64,000 nucleotides of DNA, from positions 2,584,562-2,648,561 of the forward strand of contig FJOG01000001.1 in assembly GCA_900073065.1 (NCBI GenBank), written 5' to 3'. The position numbers and the translations under genes were made by a program. Of this stretch, positions 1-13,325 are shown piece by piece. The stretch comes from Phialocephala subalpina (lineage: Eukaryota; Ascomycota; Leotiomycetes; Helotiales; Mollisiaceae). Position 1 is the first letter of the stretch. Each line of letters begins with the position of its first letter. The notes beneath the pieces are model-generated. The model was not told where the DNA came from. It saw only the letters and a program-made list of their open reading frames with translations, and searched no databases.

Positions 1-1120
1 AACTTATAAAGTCAGACCTGAAACTTTGATCTTTCATTTGTTCGCACATGGCGTTTCGCGTAGTAGACGTATGGTGAATAGGGCGATATTTTGTAGAAGC
101 ATAGACTTAGCCGACAGAAGAGCGGTGATCAAATCATACAGTAATGTTCGGCCATGGATAAGAACTTGGAAGGGTGAAACTTGTATAGACGTGCCTGAGG
201 TTAGAGGATGAAATCGAATATCCAATACTAAGAGGGAGCTCGTGAAATGCAACCTTGTCACATCGACTTGCTTACCGTAACGTAAGAGTGTTCATGCTAT
301 GCTATAGAGTAAGATACCAATGCAAGCAGTGCCGAAGACTGGGCAGCTCGTGAATGCGGCCGATACGCTTGCAATAGCCTATGGGCCATGAGAAAGAGGA
401 AAATAATGCGAGATTCGAAGCTATGGGGTTTTTTTAATCTCAGATCGATGGATAGCGTTTCCGTCAAGAAGACGAAGGTGGGTATTGAGTTCTGAACGGT
501 CGGCCAAGATCTCAATGACCTCAAGGTTCAAGGACATGTGCAATCGGTGAGGTGCTTGCTCTATTTGCATCCCTTGGAATCCCGAGTGTAAAATGAGATG
601 AATGGCGCCGAGGGAATACATACTCAAATCTGAGTCATCTGGCATGAAAATATCTATGGCAGTGCCATCGTAATGTATTGAATTGGATACGGAAGAAGTC
701 GGGACAAGAGAAAACATCGGAATGGCAGGTCACGAGGCGACCCATGCAAGGCTGAACTCGCCGTCTAGCGCATCCACCAGCATTTTTGTCTCCGTCCGGA
801 GAGAGATCGAATCCCGAAACTCCTATCGCAAGGCAGGTGAATGTCTTGGAGACCTGTATTCGCCGAGCATTACGAATATTTGTGGGATATCAGAGTCCAC
901 GAGCCTCGAAGAGAGGAAGTTACAGTACAGTCTAGGACGCACCCAGCTTAGTCAATAGCCTCGACCACCTCCCACACCCTTTATAAGAGTCTATGACCCT
1001 TATTGCTTCTGAGGCATTCACATTCTTCTCTCATCAGAACATTGATTTAATTAATCAACAAACTATCTCCTACGGTTCATTATCACTTCCATACATTTAG
1101 GTTGCAACTGACCTTCCTCA
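1..1120. other. Left-edge non-coding stretch and AOX upstream region
   Basis: No gene recognised. The longest ATG-started frame is 98 codons on the minus strand (421-717); it matches no family I know and has no convincing splice partners. A TATA-like TATAAG at 982-987 lies about 135 bases before the alternative oxidase start and is a plausible core promoter. Confidence 0.4.
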
Positions 1121-2269
1121 ATGTATGTCTCTAGGGTATCAACAAAGGTTCCCCTCTCGAAACAAACGGCAGCACAACTTTCGAAGGCTGTGACCAGCTT
1201 CTCTCAGTCATATGGACTCTGTACAAGCACACCTGGTCTTCATCTGACAGGTCTGCGAGCTCAGCAATCACATTCTCGACAATTCAGCTCGACCACCAGA
1301 ACACGGCTGCGCGATTACTTTCCAGAACCCGAACATGACCACAACATTTTCAAGACAGACCCGGCATGGCCACATCCACCGTATGTACCTCTCAATATCT
1401 GAAACGAACTCAAACGCTAACATCCTCGCAGATACGACGCCGAAGCTATGAGAAGCAAGATCTCATATGCCCACCGCAAACCTAAGGATTTTTCCGATCG
1501 AGTCGCTCTATTCATGGTCCGCATGTTGAGATTTGGAATGGACACAGCAACACGCTACAAACACGACGTTGAGTCCCCTAAGAAGACCGGTGACGAAAAG
1601 GCGTTGGTAGATACAAAGCCCTATTCTATGAGCGAACGCAAATGGCTCGTACGAATGGTATTCTTGGAGAGTGTTGCAGGGGTACCAGGAATGGTTGCTG
1701 GCATGCTTCGCCACCTACACTCTCTTCGTCGCATGAAGAGAGACAATGGATGGATCGAGACACTGCTGGAGGAGGCTTATAATGAGAGAATGCACCTTCT
1801 CACATTTTTGAAGATGGCAGAGCCAGGCTGGTTTATGCGCTTCATGATCCTCGGCGCTCAAGGCGTCTTCTTCAACAGCATGTTCCTGTCATACCTCATC
1901 TCGCCACGAACTTGCCACCGTTTCGTAGGCTACCTCGAGGAAGAAGCAGTCCTCACATATACACTTGCCATCCAAGACCTCGAGGCAGGCAAGCTTCCCA
2001 AATGGTCAGACCCGGACTTCAGAGTCCCAGACTTGGCTGTCAATTACTGGAAGATGCCTGAAGGTTCAAGGACCATGAGAGATCTACTTCTGTATATCAG
2101 AGCAGATGAGGCAAAGCATAGGGAGGTCAATCACACGCTTGGCAATTTGAAGCAGAAGGAAGACCCCAATCCATTCGTGAGCGAGTATAAGGACGCCAGC
2201 AAGCCTCACCCTAGCAAGGGCATCGAAAACATTCGACCTACTGGATGGGAACGAGATGAAGTTCTTTGA
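1121..2269 (+). CDS. aox1: Mitochondrial alternative oxidase
   Basis: Ubiquinol:oxygen oxidoreductase of the inner mitochondrial membrane, which bypasses complexes III and IV. Two exons, 1121-1380 and 1432-2269; the 51 nt intron has a GTATGT donor, a GCTAAC branch site and a CAG acceptor. Product 365 residues, the usual fungal length. The first 60-70 residues are rich in Ser, Arg and Gln with almost no acidic residues, as expected of a mitochondrial targeting peptide. All four di-iron motifs are visible: Glu in FLES near residue 166, NERMH (Glu205/His208), LEEEA near 256, and ADEAKH (Glu313/His316). The start is the first ATG after a TATA-containing leader. Neighbours are unrelated. Fungal AOX genes are usually induced when the cytochrome chain is blocked; the sequence does not show how this one is controlled. 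Confidence 0.96.
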
Positions 2270-3000
2270 AGATGATGTTCGGATGAAAGCGAACTTGGAA
2301 CAAGCTTCTCCGAAGCTAGGATGAAAGACTTCAACAAAACTTGATACGACTATGGAAATTCAACATGGGCAAGAAGGGGCTCAGTAATGACGATACGACA
2401 ACTCCGCTTAATACCCTTTGTACATAGCATTCTGGGACGGCGTTTCATTTTACGGCGTTCCGGTAAACAGATCTCCTATTTTTCAAAAAGACTCGGATGG
2501 CGCAAGCACTTTATAGAGCTCGGTTTCACGGCCTGGAGCATCTGCTGTTTCGCAGGTTTTAGATTGGGTGGTTTTAGAAAAAAGAAAGGATTGAGTCTCT
2601 CACGAGAATCCCATACTTGACTTTGCATTCGTAACGAATGAGTATCCTCTCGCTTGTGATACTTGGAGAGCATGCATACAGCTAACTTCTTTGCGACATG
2701 CAAGTCGACAGGCCACGACTTAGCAATGAGAACTCTGCGCTGAACTTGTTCGATTAGATGCATTATCCTTAAATGTTCTCTCAATTCTAATGCATTGCGA
2801 AAGGATCATTTTCCAAGAGGCTTCGGGCAAGCGTTGACTGCGAGGCATGCTCTTGACCCCTGCTGTGCCGCTGTTTTTCGGCTGTGCCTAATTCGTCCAA
2901 GCGAGCAGGCAGCTCTCGTCTTCGAATTTGCTAACTTCATCTCATCTTCTCGAACGACATCAATCAAAACTTTTCTCCTTTTTCACCTCATCTCGAATCA
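2270..3000. other. Intergenic, AOX 3' side to 2EXR gene
   Basis: No supported gene. The frame at 2387-2620 starts with ATG but resembles nothing known and has no context. Confidence 0.4.
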
Positions 3001-3891
3001 ATGGCTTTCGCCAACCACCCGCTAACAGAATTCACTCTCTTCCCGCTCCTTCCCCAAGAACTCCGCATCCAAATCTGGACCCACGCGGTCTCCGCCCACA
3101 GCACCTCAACTCCGCCCCGCCTCCTCACCCTCCGCTGTCCGACACTCCCCTCTCCGGGGCCCGTCACATGTGTCAGTTCCGAGAAGTCCACCGGTGATCT
3201 GTCCTTCTTCTCCTCTCCCTCCCTCCGCCGAACCAACCCCTACGCCCCTCCCGCTCCAGATGCTCCGCCAGGACCAGATCTCTGTCGTGGCTTCACCTCT
3301 CCTTGTCCTATTCCCTCTTTACTCTTCGTGAACAAAGAAAGCCATTCCATATCTTTGACGACGTATGAGAAAGCATTCGGAACTACATACTCGTCGGCAA
3401 ATATCTGGGCTGATTTCGATCATGATATCTTATTTCTAACCTGGGGTCTCGAATCAGGCGGAACACTCTACGATGTCGACCAACTCGAGACCCTCCGAGA
3501 CGAGGACCTCGACCGCATCTCCTCTCTCGCAATCCACATCAAGAACTCAGAAGGCCAACCAGGACTAGAAGACTGGATAGCCATGCTCATGCAATGGTTT
3601 GCTCACGTTAAAACCGTCTATCTTGTAGATCGGTTACCGATGACTAGGGAAGGGGATTTGATGTTTGGGAAAGCACTTGGGGATTTGGAGGTTAGGGGTC
3701 ATGAGGGGACTTATGTGGCGCCTGATAGGAGGGCATATAAAGCTTTCGATCAAGAGAAGTTTAGGGGGAATTGGGAGAGGGATGTTCAGAGGGCCAAAGA
3801 GGGCGGTTATGTGGAGTGGGAGTTGCCGGTGGTGAGGGAGCATTGTGTTGTGGGGAGGAAGGGTGATTTGGGGTATGAGGTTGGGACTTGA
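3001..3891 (+). CDS. 2EXR domain-containing protein
   Basis: Single-exon gene, 296 residues. The N-terminus carries the 2EXR signature (residues about 11-30, pattern F-x-L-F-P-x-L-P-x-E-L-R-x-x-I-W). Later conserved points are an LLFVNKES segment near residue 117 and an FDHDILFL segment near 147, both typical of this large Pezizomycotina family. The biochemical role of 2EXR proteins is unknown. No signal peptide or membrane segment is evident, so a soluble intracellular protein is likely. The chosen ATG directly precedes the domain. The C-terminal third is G-rich at the DNA level and the 5' half C-rich, a within-gene skew seen in several genes here. Confidence 0.88.
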   Translation: MAFANHPLTEFTLFPLLPQELRIQIWTHAVSAHSTSTPPRLLTLRCPTLPSPGPVTCVSSEKSTGDLSFFSSPSLRRTNPYAPPAPDAPPGPDLCRGFTSPCPIPSLLFVNKESHSISLTTYEKAFGTTYSSANIWADFDHDILFLTWGLESGGTLYDVDQLETLRDEDLDRISSLAIHIKNSEGQPGLEDWIAMLMQWFAHVKTVYLVDRLPMTREGDLMFGKALGDLEVRGHEGTYVAPDRRAYKAFDQEKFRGNWERDVQRAKEGGYVEWELPVVREHCVVGRKGDLGYEVGT

Positions 3892-4266
3892 GGGTGTGTG
3901 GAAGGAGGAGGTGGAGAGCTTGAATGTCCGTGATTGTGGTTAGTGTCTTTGCACCAAGTCAGTGTTGGAAACTGGATAACGCGAGGCCATTTTGAGATTG
4001 TCCTAGGGTAGGTGGGGCTTTTATGCTTAAGCTTACGACCATGTTGAGGATTCTTATCAGAAGGCCCCCTTTGAGATTTTATTTTTTGAGTAAAACCTGC
4101 ATGTTCAAGTCCAGAAAGGGTACAATTCACAAAGGACATTCCAGCAGATCAAGCCGAGCATCTCAGGACCATCCGTCCCTCCTTCACCAACATTTAATAT
4201 ATTTCACCTCAAACCAAATCCAAGCCCTACCAATTTCCAGTTTCCCGCTCCCACTCCCACTCCAAC
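3892..4266. other. Convergent intergenic region
   Basis: Tail-to-tail spacer between the 2EXR gene and the vanillyl-alcohol oxidase gene. It presumably holds both 3' untranslated regions; no gene seen. Confidence 0.4.
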
Positions 4267-6496
<2,230 letters not shown>

Positions 6497-7420
6497 GTTG
6501 TTGTGAGTGTGGTGGAAAGTATTTGATGGTTTGGGAAGAGGAATGGAAAGAGAGGTGCAAGGTCAACTTGAGATGCGAGCTCAAACAAATAAACTTAGAC
6601 GGGGATGGGAAAGGATTTAACTTTATAGGTTTCGTTAAGATACTGGCTTGGTGTGGGGTAGCTAAAGAGGGGTCTATCTTCTTTAGTTGGTCGACTAATT
6701 GCTCGAGAATTCTAGGGACTGTACATGAGAGGCCACTTTTGCACTGTAAAACGCCTCATCTATATTTCAACTAGTCTTGAGATAGAAAATAGTGCCGTTC
6801 AGAGAAGCCGCCATAGATCTGCTGAGCTTCCAGGACCAGTAGCGTAAGCTATCGCTCCTCTAGACCCCGCATATTGGTTCCCAGACTTGAGGGTCAAGAC
6901 CCGCCCCGCGTTTGTGGGTAAACCCCGCATTGCCTTATTGGACACTACCAACCGAACTTAAGCTGGGTAATATTTGCTTGCATTCTAGACTTTACATCTC
7001 GAATGACCCTGGAAAATTGGGATTTTTGGAGAACTTGCGACATCAGTGCGGACAGTTCCGTCGGTTCTCAAGTACAGATCTCGTGGATGCGAACCAAAAC
7101 ACTCGGCACATGCTAATCATTGGTCTATTAATCTATAAACCGCAGATATCCTTTGCCGTCTTTCTGACAAGCAGTATGGATAGCAGCGCTCTGAAAGGTA
7201 CTGTGTGTATGCACGGCTGTCCATCTAGCGTGCATCATCAATAAAAACCCACCACGCGAGGGACATCCATTCCTGGACAACGACGGCTGTCATCCTGAAG
7301 CGCATTATGAGTGAAGAACAAGACCACTCGAAATCATCATCCATCGTTGGACGTCGAGAAAACCATGAGAGAAGGAAATTCGTAACCGCTAAATGCATTC
7401 ACCACTTTCCCAATTGACCT
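6497..7420. other. VAO promoter side and MIOX 3' side
   Basis: About 920 bases upstream of the vanillyl-alcohol oxidase start and downstream of the inositol oxygenase stop. Short frames only, none convincing. Confidence 0.4.
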
Positions 7421-8410
7421 TTACCACTTGACGACCTTGTTCGGGAAGAACTCGTCGATGAGCTCCAGGTAGTATGGCTAGCATTCAGTCAGCATCGATT
7501 CAAGAAAATTATCAAAGAAGTGACTCACCTTGAGAACCTCCACGCTTGGAACATCATCACTCTTGCTATACAGATCATAAGGGTTGAATGCCTTCACAGC
7601 AGCCAACATAGCATGATCGTGCTCGTCCATGAGCTCATGGTAAGCACCAGCAGAGTGCCAAGGGTAGAATGAGTGGTATCGGATCATAGCCAGAGCCTCG
7701 GGTGGCAGAGTCGATTGGTCCTTGGCAATGTGGTAGAGGTATTCATCATGACCCCAAGACAGCATGACATTGTCCATGCCGCAGCCAGGACTGTAGATGC
7801 CGAACTTGGTACTGTAGATGGGGTCGTTGGAGTCTGGGTTGCCCTTGAAGGTGTCTGGGTAGATGATTCCATTGTCAAAAGCACAACCAACTGGGAAGGT
7901 ATCACCAACGACATCCCATTGTCCTGCAGCACCATAGAAGAAGAGGAGCTTGCCAAGGTCGTGAATGAGGCCAGTGAGTTGCATCCATCTGGGCTTTCCA
8001 TCCTTCTTCATGGCTTCAGCGGTTTGGAGGAGGTGCTCGATTTGTGAAAGTGAGGTGTCGGGGTCGGACTCGTCGATGAGGGTGTTCAACTTCTCCATTG
8101 CCTCCCAGATAGTCATCTCAGCTCTGGTCTTTGACTTGAAGTCATTTCGGGCTTTGAGGTTGTAGGCAACGGTCTGCTTCTCGTGTTGTTCGCGGTAGAA
8201 GTTCTTGACTCGGTCACAGGCTTCTTCGTATTGGCGGAATTTGGTCTTGTCTTTCTCAGCATCGAACTCGGAGGCTTCGAGCATGCTCTTCTCCTTCTTC
8301 ATGTTGGCTTTGAGGACGTTGACGGCGTCGATATCGTCCGACAGTTCCTCAAGAGCCAGTCCATCACGTTCGGGGTAGGTTGAAACTGGTTCGATAGCTG
8401 AGGGTGCCAT
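7421..8410 (-). CDS. miox: myo-Inositol oxygenase
   Basis: Non-haem di-iron oxygenase that cleaves myo-inositol to D-glucuronate, the first step of inositol catabolism; cytosolic. Two exons, 8410-7529 and 7477-7421, with a 51 nt intron (GTGAGT/TAG). The last exon codes only 18 residues. Product 312 residues. The iron ligands of the family's HD-like fold are present: His126 (IEHLLQTAE), His150-Asp151 (LIHDLGK), His221 (SWGHDEYLY), His246 (IRYHSFYPWH) and Asp279 (NPYDLYSKSD). The C-terminus ends in Lys-Trp, like animal and plant enzymes. No other inositol or glucuronate gene is adjacent. Confidence 0.96.
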
Positions 8411-11120
8411 TGTGGAAGGTGTTTTGTAGGAGTAGATGTAGATATTTGTAGGATGAAAGGAAGTGTATGTAGATGAAGAAATAGATGCCTTAGGATAATA
8501 GGAAGTGGTTGAAGATTGAAGATGTCGAAGGGAGGAAGGAATTGGTGGCGCGAAGGTGCCTTTATGTCCGCGAAAGATGCGTAGAAAGACGTTGCTGCCT
8601 CTTTGGAGAAAAGTCGAACGATGCCGTTTAGACAGGGGAATGAACGATCAAGCAGATGCAACCGAAATTGTTCGAAGATGACAAAAACAGAAGTAGCGAT
8701 TTATCAATGCAAAAAGAGCGTAATTAAAATCACCACCAGACGTATAAGTATCCATCTCAGTTGCCCCAATCTACTAGACTGGGAAACATCCCTATCGGGC
8801 AGAATTCCCTAATTTCATCATTCCGCAATCCGCAAGGTTAGTACCTACCTTACTTGACAGGCGGGTAAAACCTCTAGTCTAGCCCTGGTGTCTAGCATAT
8901 GACAACATCTTAACTTCTAGACTAGAAAATTACTGCTCGGGGAAGAAGAGGGGCAAGAAATCCCCCAATCTGGGCAAGTCAATCCGTCAAAAAAGCATGC
9001 AGAAATCGTGGGGAAAGCAGGAAATTGCCTGCATAGAGAAGAAGGGTGACGAGTGTGACATCGCACTGGGTTTTTCGGGGAAATCTCGTCAAGGGTCGAG
9101 AACAAGATCTGGTTGCTGGGTTTGATGTTAGATGGATGCGGTTGAGCGAGTGATGTTGGTGTTGTGGATTAGGAACGAGTCGTGGACAGGAAGAGGGAAC
9201 TTTCGCCGACGCGAGAGTGCGGAGGAAATTCCTTCTTTGGTTGGTTCGTCCGCGTGCTGAGCATGCTTTTGGAGCACATGAACATTTATAGATGTCTCGA
9301 ATTTCGGTGGAGGATGTCCGTATATCATTTACAAGCAGTTGAATCATTTCCTCGAGAGCGAAGCCTCAGATCTGATAGGAGATTGGAGTCACGTGTCTAT
9401 GCACCTTCGAGCAGCAAGAGCTCTGAGAATGTTTCAGTTTTCGGTCAAATTCGACTATTCTCCTATCTGGTTGATGTATGTCAATCGAGAATCGTTTCTT
9501 GCGGGATTGAGTTCTCAAGTATATCTGTCTCTAATGTTGAGCTTGCACCTTCACCTCACGCAGCGATGGCACAACCCCGGAACAAATATAACAGAAAAAA
9601 AAGGTTTATTGTGAATACGCAGTCTAAGTCCCAGAGCTCAACCATAAATCCAGTGAATAAAATACCAGATCAGATTTATACCTTCCCGTTTCATCTAACT
9701 TTCCAAGTCTCGTCTACTTCGGCTACGCCATTTCAAGCACTCCTTACTCGACGTCTAGCCTCACCTGGTCCTCTATCCTCTATCCTTTCTTATCAATCTC
9801 CAATCACTCCTCAACATATTACTTTAGTGTTATCTCGGTCTCTAAGAAGTTTTTCCATGATTCCCTAGAATTAGGACGAGCTTTGCTTGGGAGTGCAGTC
9901 TTGACCAAAGAAGAGCTCGAGAGAAGGAAGGCTGAAGGACAAAATGGAGGTGCTAAATTAGTCTCAGATCACAACAGAGCTGGCAGATAAGTTTGCAGCG
10001 TAAGGTAGATCCATATCCAACATACTGAACAGAGCTGAAAGCATAAAGTAGGGCAAACAACAAATAGGCTTGAAACGCCAGAGATTCGAGAAAGCATGTC
10101 TCTTTGAAAAGAGCTTGATGGCAGTATGAAATCTAACCCCAAACATCCAAATATCGGTGCCTAGAGGAAGAATTCTGATTCCTTTTTTGCACTGTTTGAA
10201 TTGAGGAGGGAGAGATGACCGAGAGTGCAGTTGGCAACACCACGCCACTGGCCGAGTTTCACGGGAAAGACTTGGCAAGTCCGTAAATTTCCACCACCAG
10301 AAATATCGAAAACAATGATAAGCGTGTAAGTCGAATCGTCGATAGAACACTCAAAGACTGTGCAGCACGAACACTGTCTATTTTGATCCATTTTCATGTT
10401 TATCACGTGCTGATGTTACCTTCTTCAGGGGGCCGAACGGCTCGGGCCTTGATTGGAACGAACTTGAAAGGCGCCGAGGAGGATGCAAGCATGGATCACC
10501 AATTCCTATCCAGCTAGCTAACAGGCAGAATCAGGAAGAGCTTAATTCTGAGGATTACCAGTGTCTAATAAAAGTATAACATGTAAGACTATCGACGCTG
10601 AAATTTGATTCATCTAAGCTCGCTAGTCGTCATAAGTAACGCGTTGCAATCTTAAAAACGTTGCCAGAGGTAACACATTGAACTCGAACTTTCCGCGGAA
10701 TGGACTCAGATATTTCGCAACCACCACTTTTGCTGGAATTCGTTACTCTAACCTCCTCGTCCTGATACCTTGTGAGCGTCGAAGCCTTCTAGAAGTTTAT
10801 GCTTGCTAATAACGCGCTCGGGCTATTGCAATCGTTTCGAGACGCGACCCCCCTGTGCCCCCTCCTTTCTTCAAACGCCAATTCCCCTACGACCGATCAT
10901 TCCGATACGATACTCGATCCTGTATCACGAACTTCCACAGCAACCGTGTCGACTTCAGAAACTGCTTGCGAACCCATCTGCAGAGACTGCTGCGGGCAGA
11001 GTCTATGGTCGTCTTTCAGAGCACCCATTGCTAGCATAATCCTATTATTTCGAACAAACACGAGCTACCAGCCGAGTCACATAAAACATAATCAACTGGA
11101 AACACGAGATAGACACAATC
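8411..11120. other. 2.7 kb divergent intergenic region
   Basis: Between the minus-strand inositol oxygenase start and the plus-strand gene at 11121. The longest open frame (9182-9868, plus) begins with GTG, lacks an ATG near its start and is of odd composition; I do not call it. A minus-strand frame of about 79 codons after its first ATG (ending 10161) is also unsupported. An ATG at 10799 opens a 190-codon frame overlapping the next gene's start out of frame. If the transcript starts that far upstream, it would be an overlapping upstream ORF. Confidence 0.35.
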
Positions 11121-12710
11121 ATGGCAACGACACCAGAACTCAGAGAGCAACCTTCGTTCAGTCGGGAGTCTCCATCCCCCTCACGATCCCCTACTCCAGC
11201 TCTTGGAGCTTGCCCGGAGCTGTCTCGTTGCATATCGACAACTTCAACTGGTTCTGTCTTCTCAGGAGACTCCAGTTTGGGACGAGAATCTCTTGGCAGC
11301 TCGGTCGGCACATCTGCTTCACGATCGTCATCTGCGAGCTATTCCCATCGAACATCGATGGGCGGACCTGAGAAGCCCAAACGCCGCGGCTATGTTAGAC
11401 CACAAGGGACGGATTTCGCTGCTTCGGCTAAATCTAGGGAGAGTGTCTTGAGCTTAGGCAGCATAGCACATCTACAATATTACTTCGCGAGGACAGGTCT
11501 ACTGGATGGAAAGGGAGGTCGATTGATGAAGAAGAAGGAGAATCGTGGGACACTGGATCTGTCAGCGCTGGACACATCATTCCTTACACCCAAGGTGGTT
11601 GGCTCAGATGTCGACTCTTCATATGCTTCTATGGGTAGCAGTCCAGAGCTCCATGCTCAACTCGGAGGCATACTGGTGGAAAGTCCAACACAAGAGGAAG
11701 GCGATTACTTCAGTGGCGAGGAAGACGAGGGCCATCCTCATATGCTTCCACCTACTGTGAGTACCTACAACCACCGAGAGAAGCCTATCGAACATCCGCC
11801 ATCTCTTGAGGAGTTGAAGGAGGATCTACAGAAAGCACTTGGAGACGCTGTCAAAGTACTGGAAGATGCGAAACAGAACCCAACCTCACAACCCTCATCA
11901 CCATCACATACTCAATCATCCGATGGTGAGCCCACGAGCCCAGCTTCAGACAGTAACCGAGGATGGTACGAGCTGCAAGGAATGCATATCCTCGACATAA
12001 TGACACTTGCTATAAGAGCTGCCAAGATGTACTATACAGCACACGACCAGCCTGCACGTTTATCAGCGATCAAGACCGAGCGAAAGATCCGAGCAGAGCT
12101 GTTATCAGTCATGGAAGTTCTCAAGCGTATGGCAACCAGGAATTTTGCTTCTGGTATGCGAGCTGAGGAGCGAGAAACGATGGAGAATTGGGTAGCAAAC
12201 GTCTACGAGATGCTGAAGCAAGAAGAGGCTATGGAAGAAACAGAAAGGAAACAGAGAGCCAGCTGGTCTTGGCTTGATGATTCTTGGGAGGGAAGAGACG
12301 TGGAGCGAGAGTACGCCTTCATGAAATCCATGGACCCAGAATCGGATACCCTCCCGGAATTCAAGTCGGTGAATGAAGTCACAGACGAGGAGCTACCTGC
12401 TTCCTTCTTGGGCAGTTTAAGAACAGGACTGAGATTGGTCAAATTGCATAATGCAGTCGTGAGGAAGAGCAAGAGGCCATTTGGCGCAATCGACAAATGG
12501 CACATCGAATTTGGGAAACCATACCGCAGCGCAGAGAATCTTCGATATTGGATCAAAGCTGCCGAACTACGCTGGGAAGTCGTCCTCGAAGTTGACGTCA
12601 TGGGCGTCGTGAATGGAACCGACAGGACAGCATGGAAAGGCTTCGAGAACGCTATCTGGCAGTGGTGTCGAAAGGTCAGAGAAGAGATCACGGCAGAATT
12701 GAAAGTCTGA
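11121..12710 (+). CDS. Conserved-looking fungal protein of unknown function
   Basis: Single exon, 529 residues; I do not recognise the family. Residues 1-100 are Ser/Pro/Thr-rich and probably disordered. Around 105-125 is a hydrophobic helix-like stretch (SIAHLQYYFARTGLL). A second low-complexity, acidic part covers about 180-280. From about 285 to the end the protein is ordered and helical with many Trp and charged residues (WYELQGMHILDIM; then a segment rich in RKIRAELLSVMEVLKRM), ending near WQWCRKVREEITAELKV. Heptad-like spacing around 310-375 suggests coiled coil. No signal peptide or membrane span. Start: ATG after a Ser/Pro-codon-free leader; the upstream frame closes. Confidence 0.75.
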   Translation: MATTPELREQPSFSRESPSPSRSPTPALGACPELSRCISTTSTGSVFSGDSSLGRESLGSSVGTSASRSSSASYSHRTSMGGPEKPKRRGYVRPQGTDFAASAKSRESVLSLGSIAHLQYYFARTGLLDGKGGRLMKKKENRGTLDLSALDTSFLTPKVVGSDVDSSYASMGSSPELHAQLGGILVESPTQEEGDYFSGEEDEGHPHMLPPTVSTYNHREKPIEHPPSLEELKEDLQKALGDAVKVLEDAKQNPTSQPSSPSHTQSSDGEPTSPASDSNRGWYELQGMHILDIMTLAIRAAKMYYTAHDQPARLSAIKTERKIRAELLSVMEVLKRMATRNFASGMRAEERETMENWVANVYEMLKQEEAMEETERKQRASWSWLDDSWEGRDVEREYAFMKSMDPESDTLPEFKSVNEVTDEELPASFLGSLRTGLRLVKLHNAVVRKSKRPFGAIDKWHIEFGKPYRSAENLRYWIKAAELRWEVVLEVDVMGVVNGTDRTAWKGFENAIWQWCRKVREEITAELKV

Positions 12711-13325
12711 ACAGGGACTATTGTTGCTGGAGAAGAGAGTGTGGAATAATGGTTTACGAATATAATGCTTTTGTCACATCATTGGGAGAGTAGGAGAGAG
12801 CGCAGAGGATTAGAGGAAGATGAGATGCCGGGTTACGCGTTGCATTAAACTGTATATATTTTGCGCGCTGGCTGTTAGTGGTTTTCTTTAGGGAGTTCTT
12901 CACTCTTGCAGTTTACTATACCCAGACTTAGTTTATTTTTCCTTTTTTTGAGAGGAATTCTATTTGTTTTGCTACTCCCCACGATATAGCCGAGTTACAT
13001 CCAAATCAAGCAAAGAAAAAGAATGAAGGCAGCCATTCCCGGTCGAGGAACATTATGTGGAGCTTCTTTCTTTGTTGCGCTCGACTTGGCAACAAGAGAA
13101 TAGAAGGTCTCAAAATAGATATCAGTTCATGTCAACAAAGCCATTTTGCGGGATGACCGCATTTGTATGCCGTTTATTGTTTCTTTGTGACATCACAATG
13201 AACTCGAGTTCACAAGTACAGTACTTCGATCCAACACGCCTCTTCCAAGATTCCAAGAACTATCAACCTTCTCGTAAATCGACCACTCAAATGCAGGCCT
13301 GACACAAACCTCAAAACTTTACAAC
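12711..13325. other. Intergenic
   Basis: Same-strand spacer of about 600 bases with T-rich tracts (12920-12975). No gene seen. Confidence 0.4.

Noticed and set aside
9182..9868. 228-codon open frame
   Set aside because: Begins with GTG, no family motif, no splice partner; likely chance.
12203..12691. 162-codon antisense frame
   Set aside because: Shadow of the coding frame at 11121-12710; composition mirrors the sense gene.
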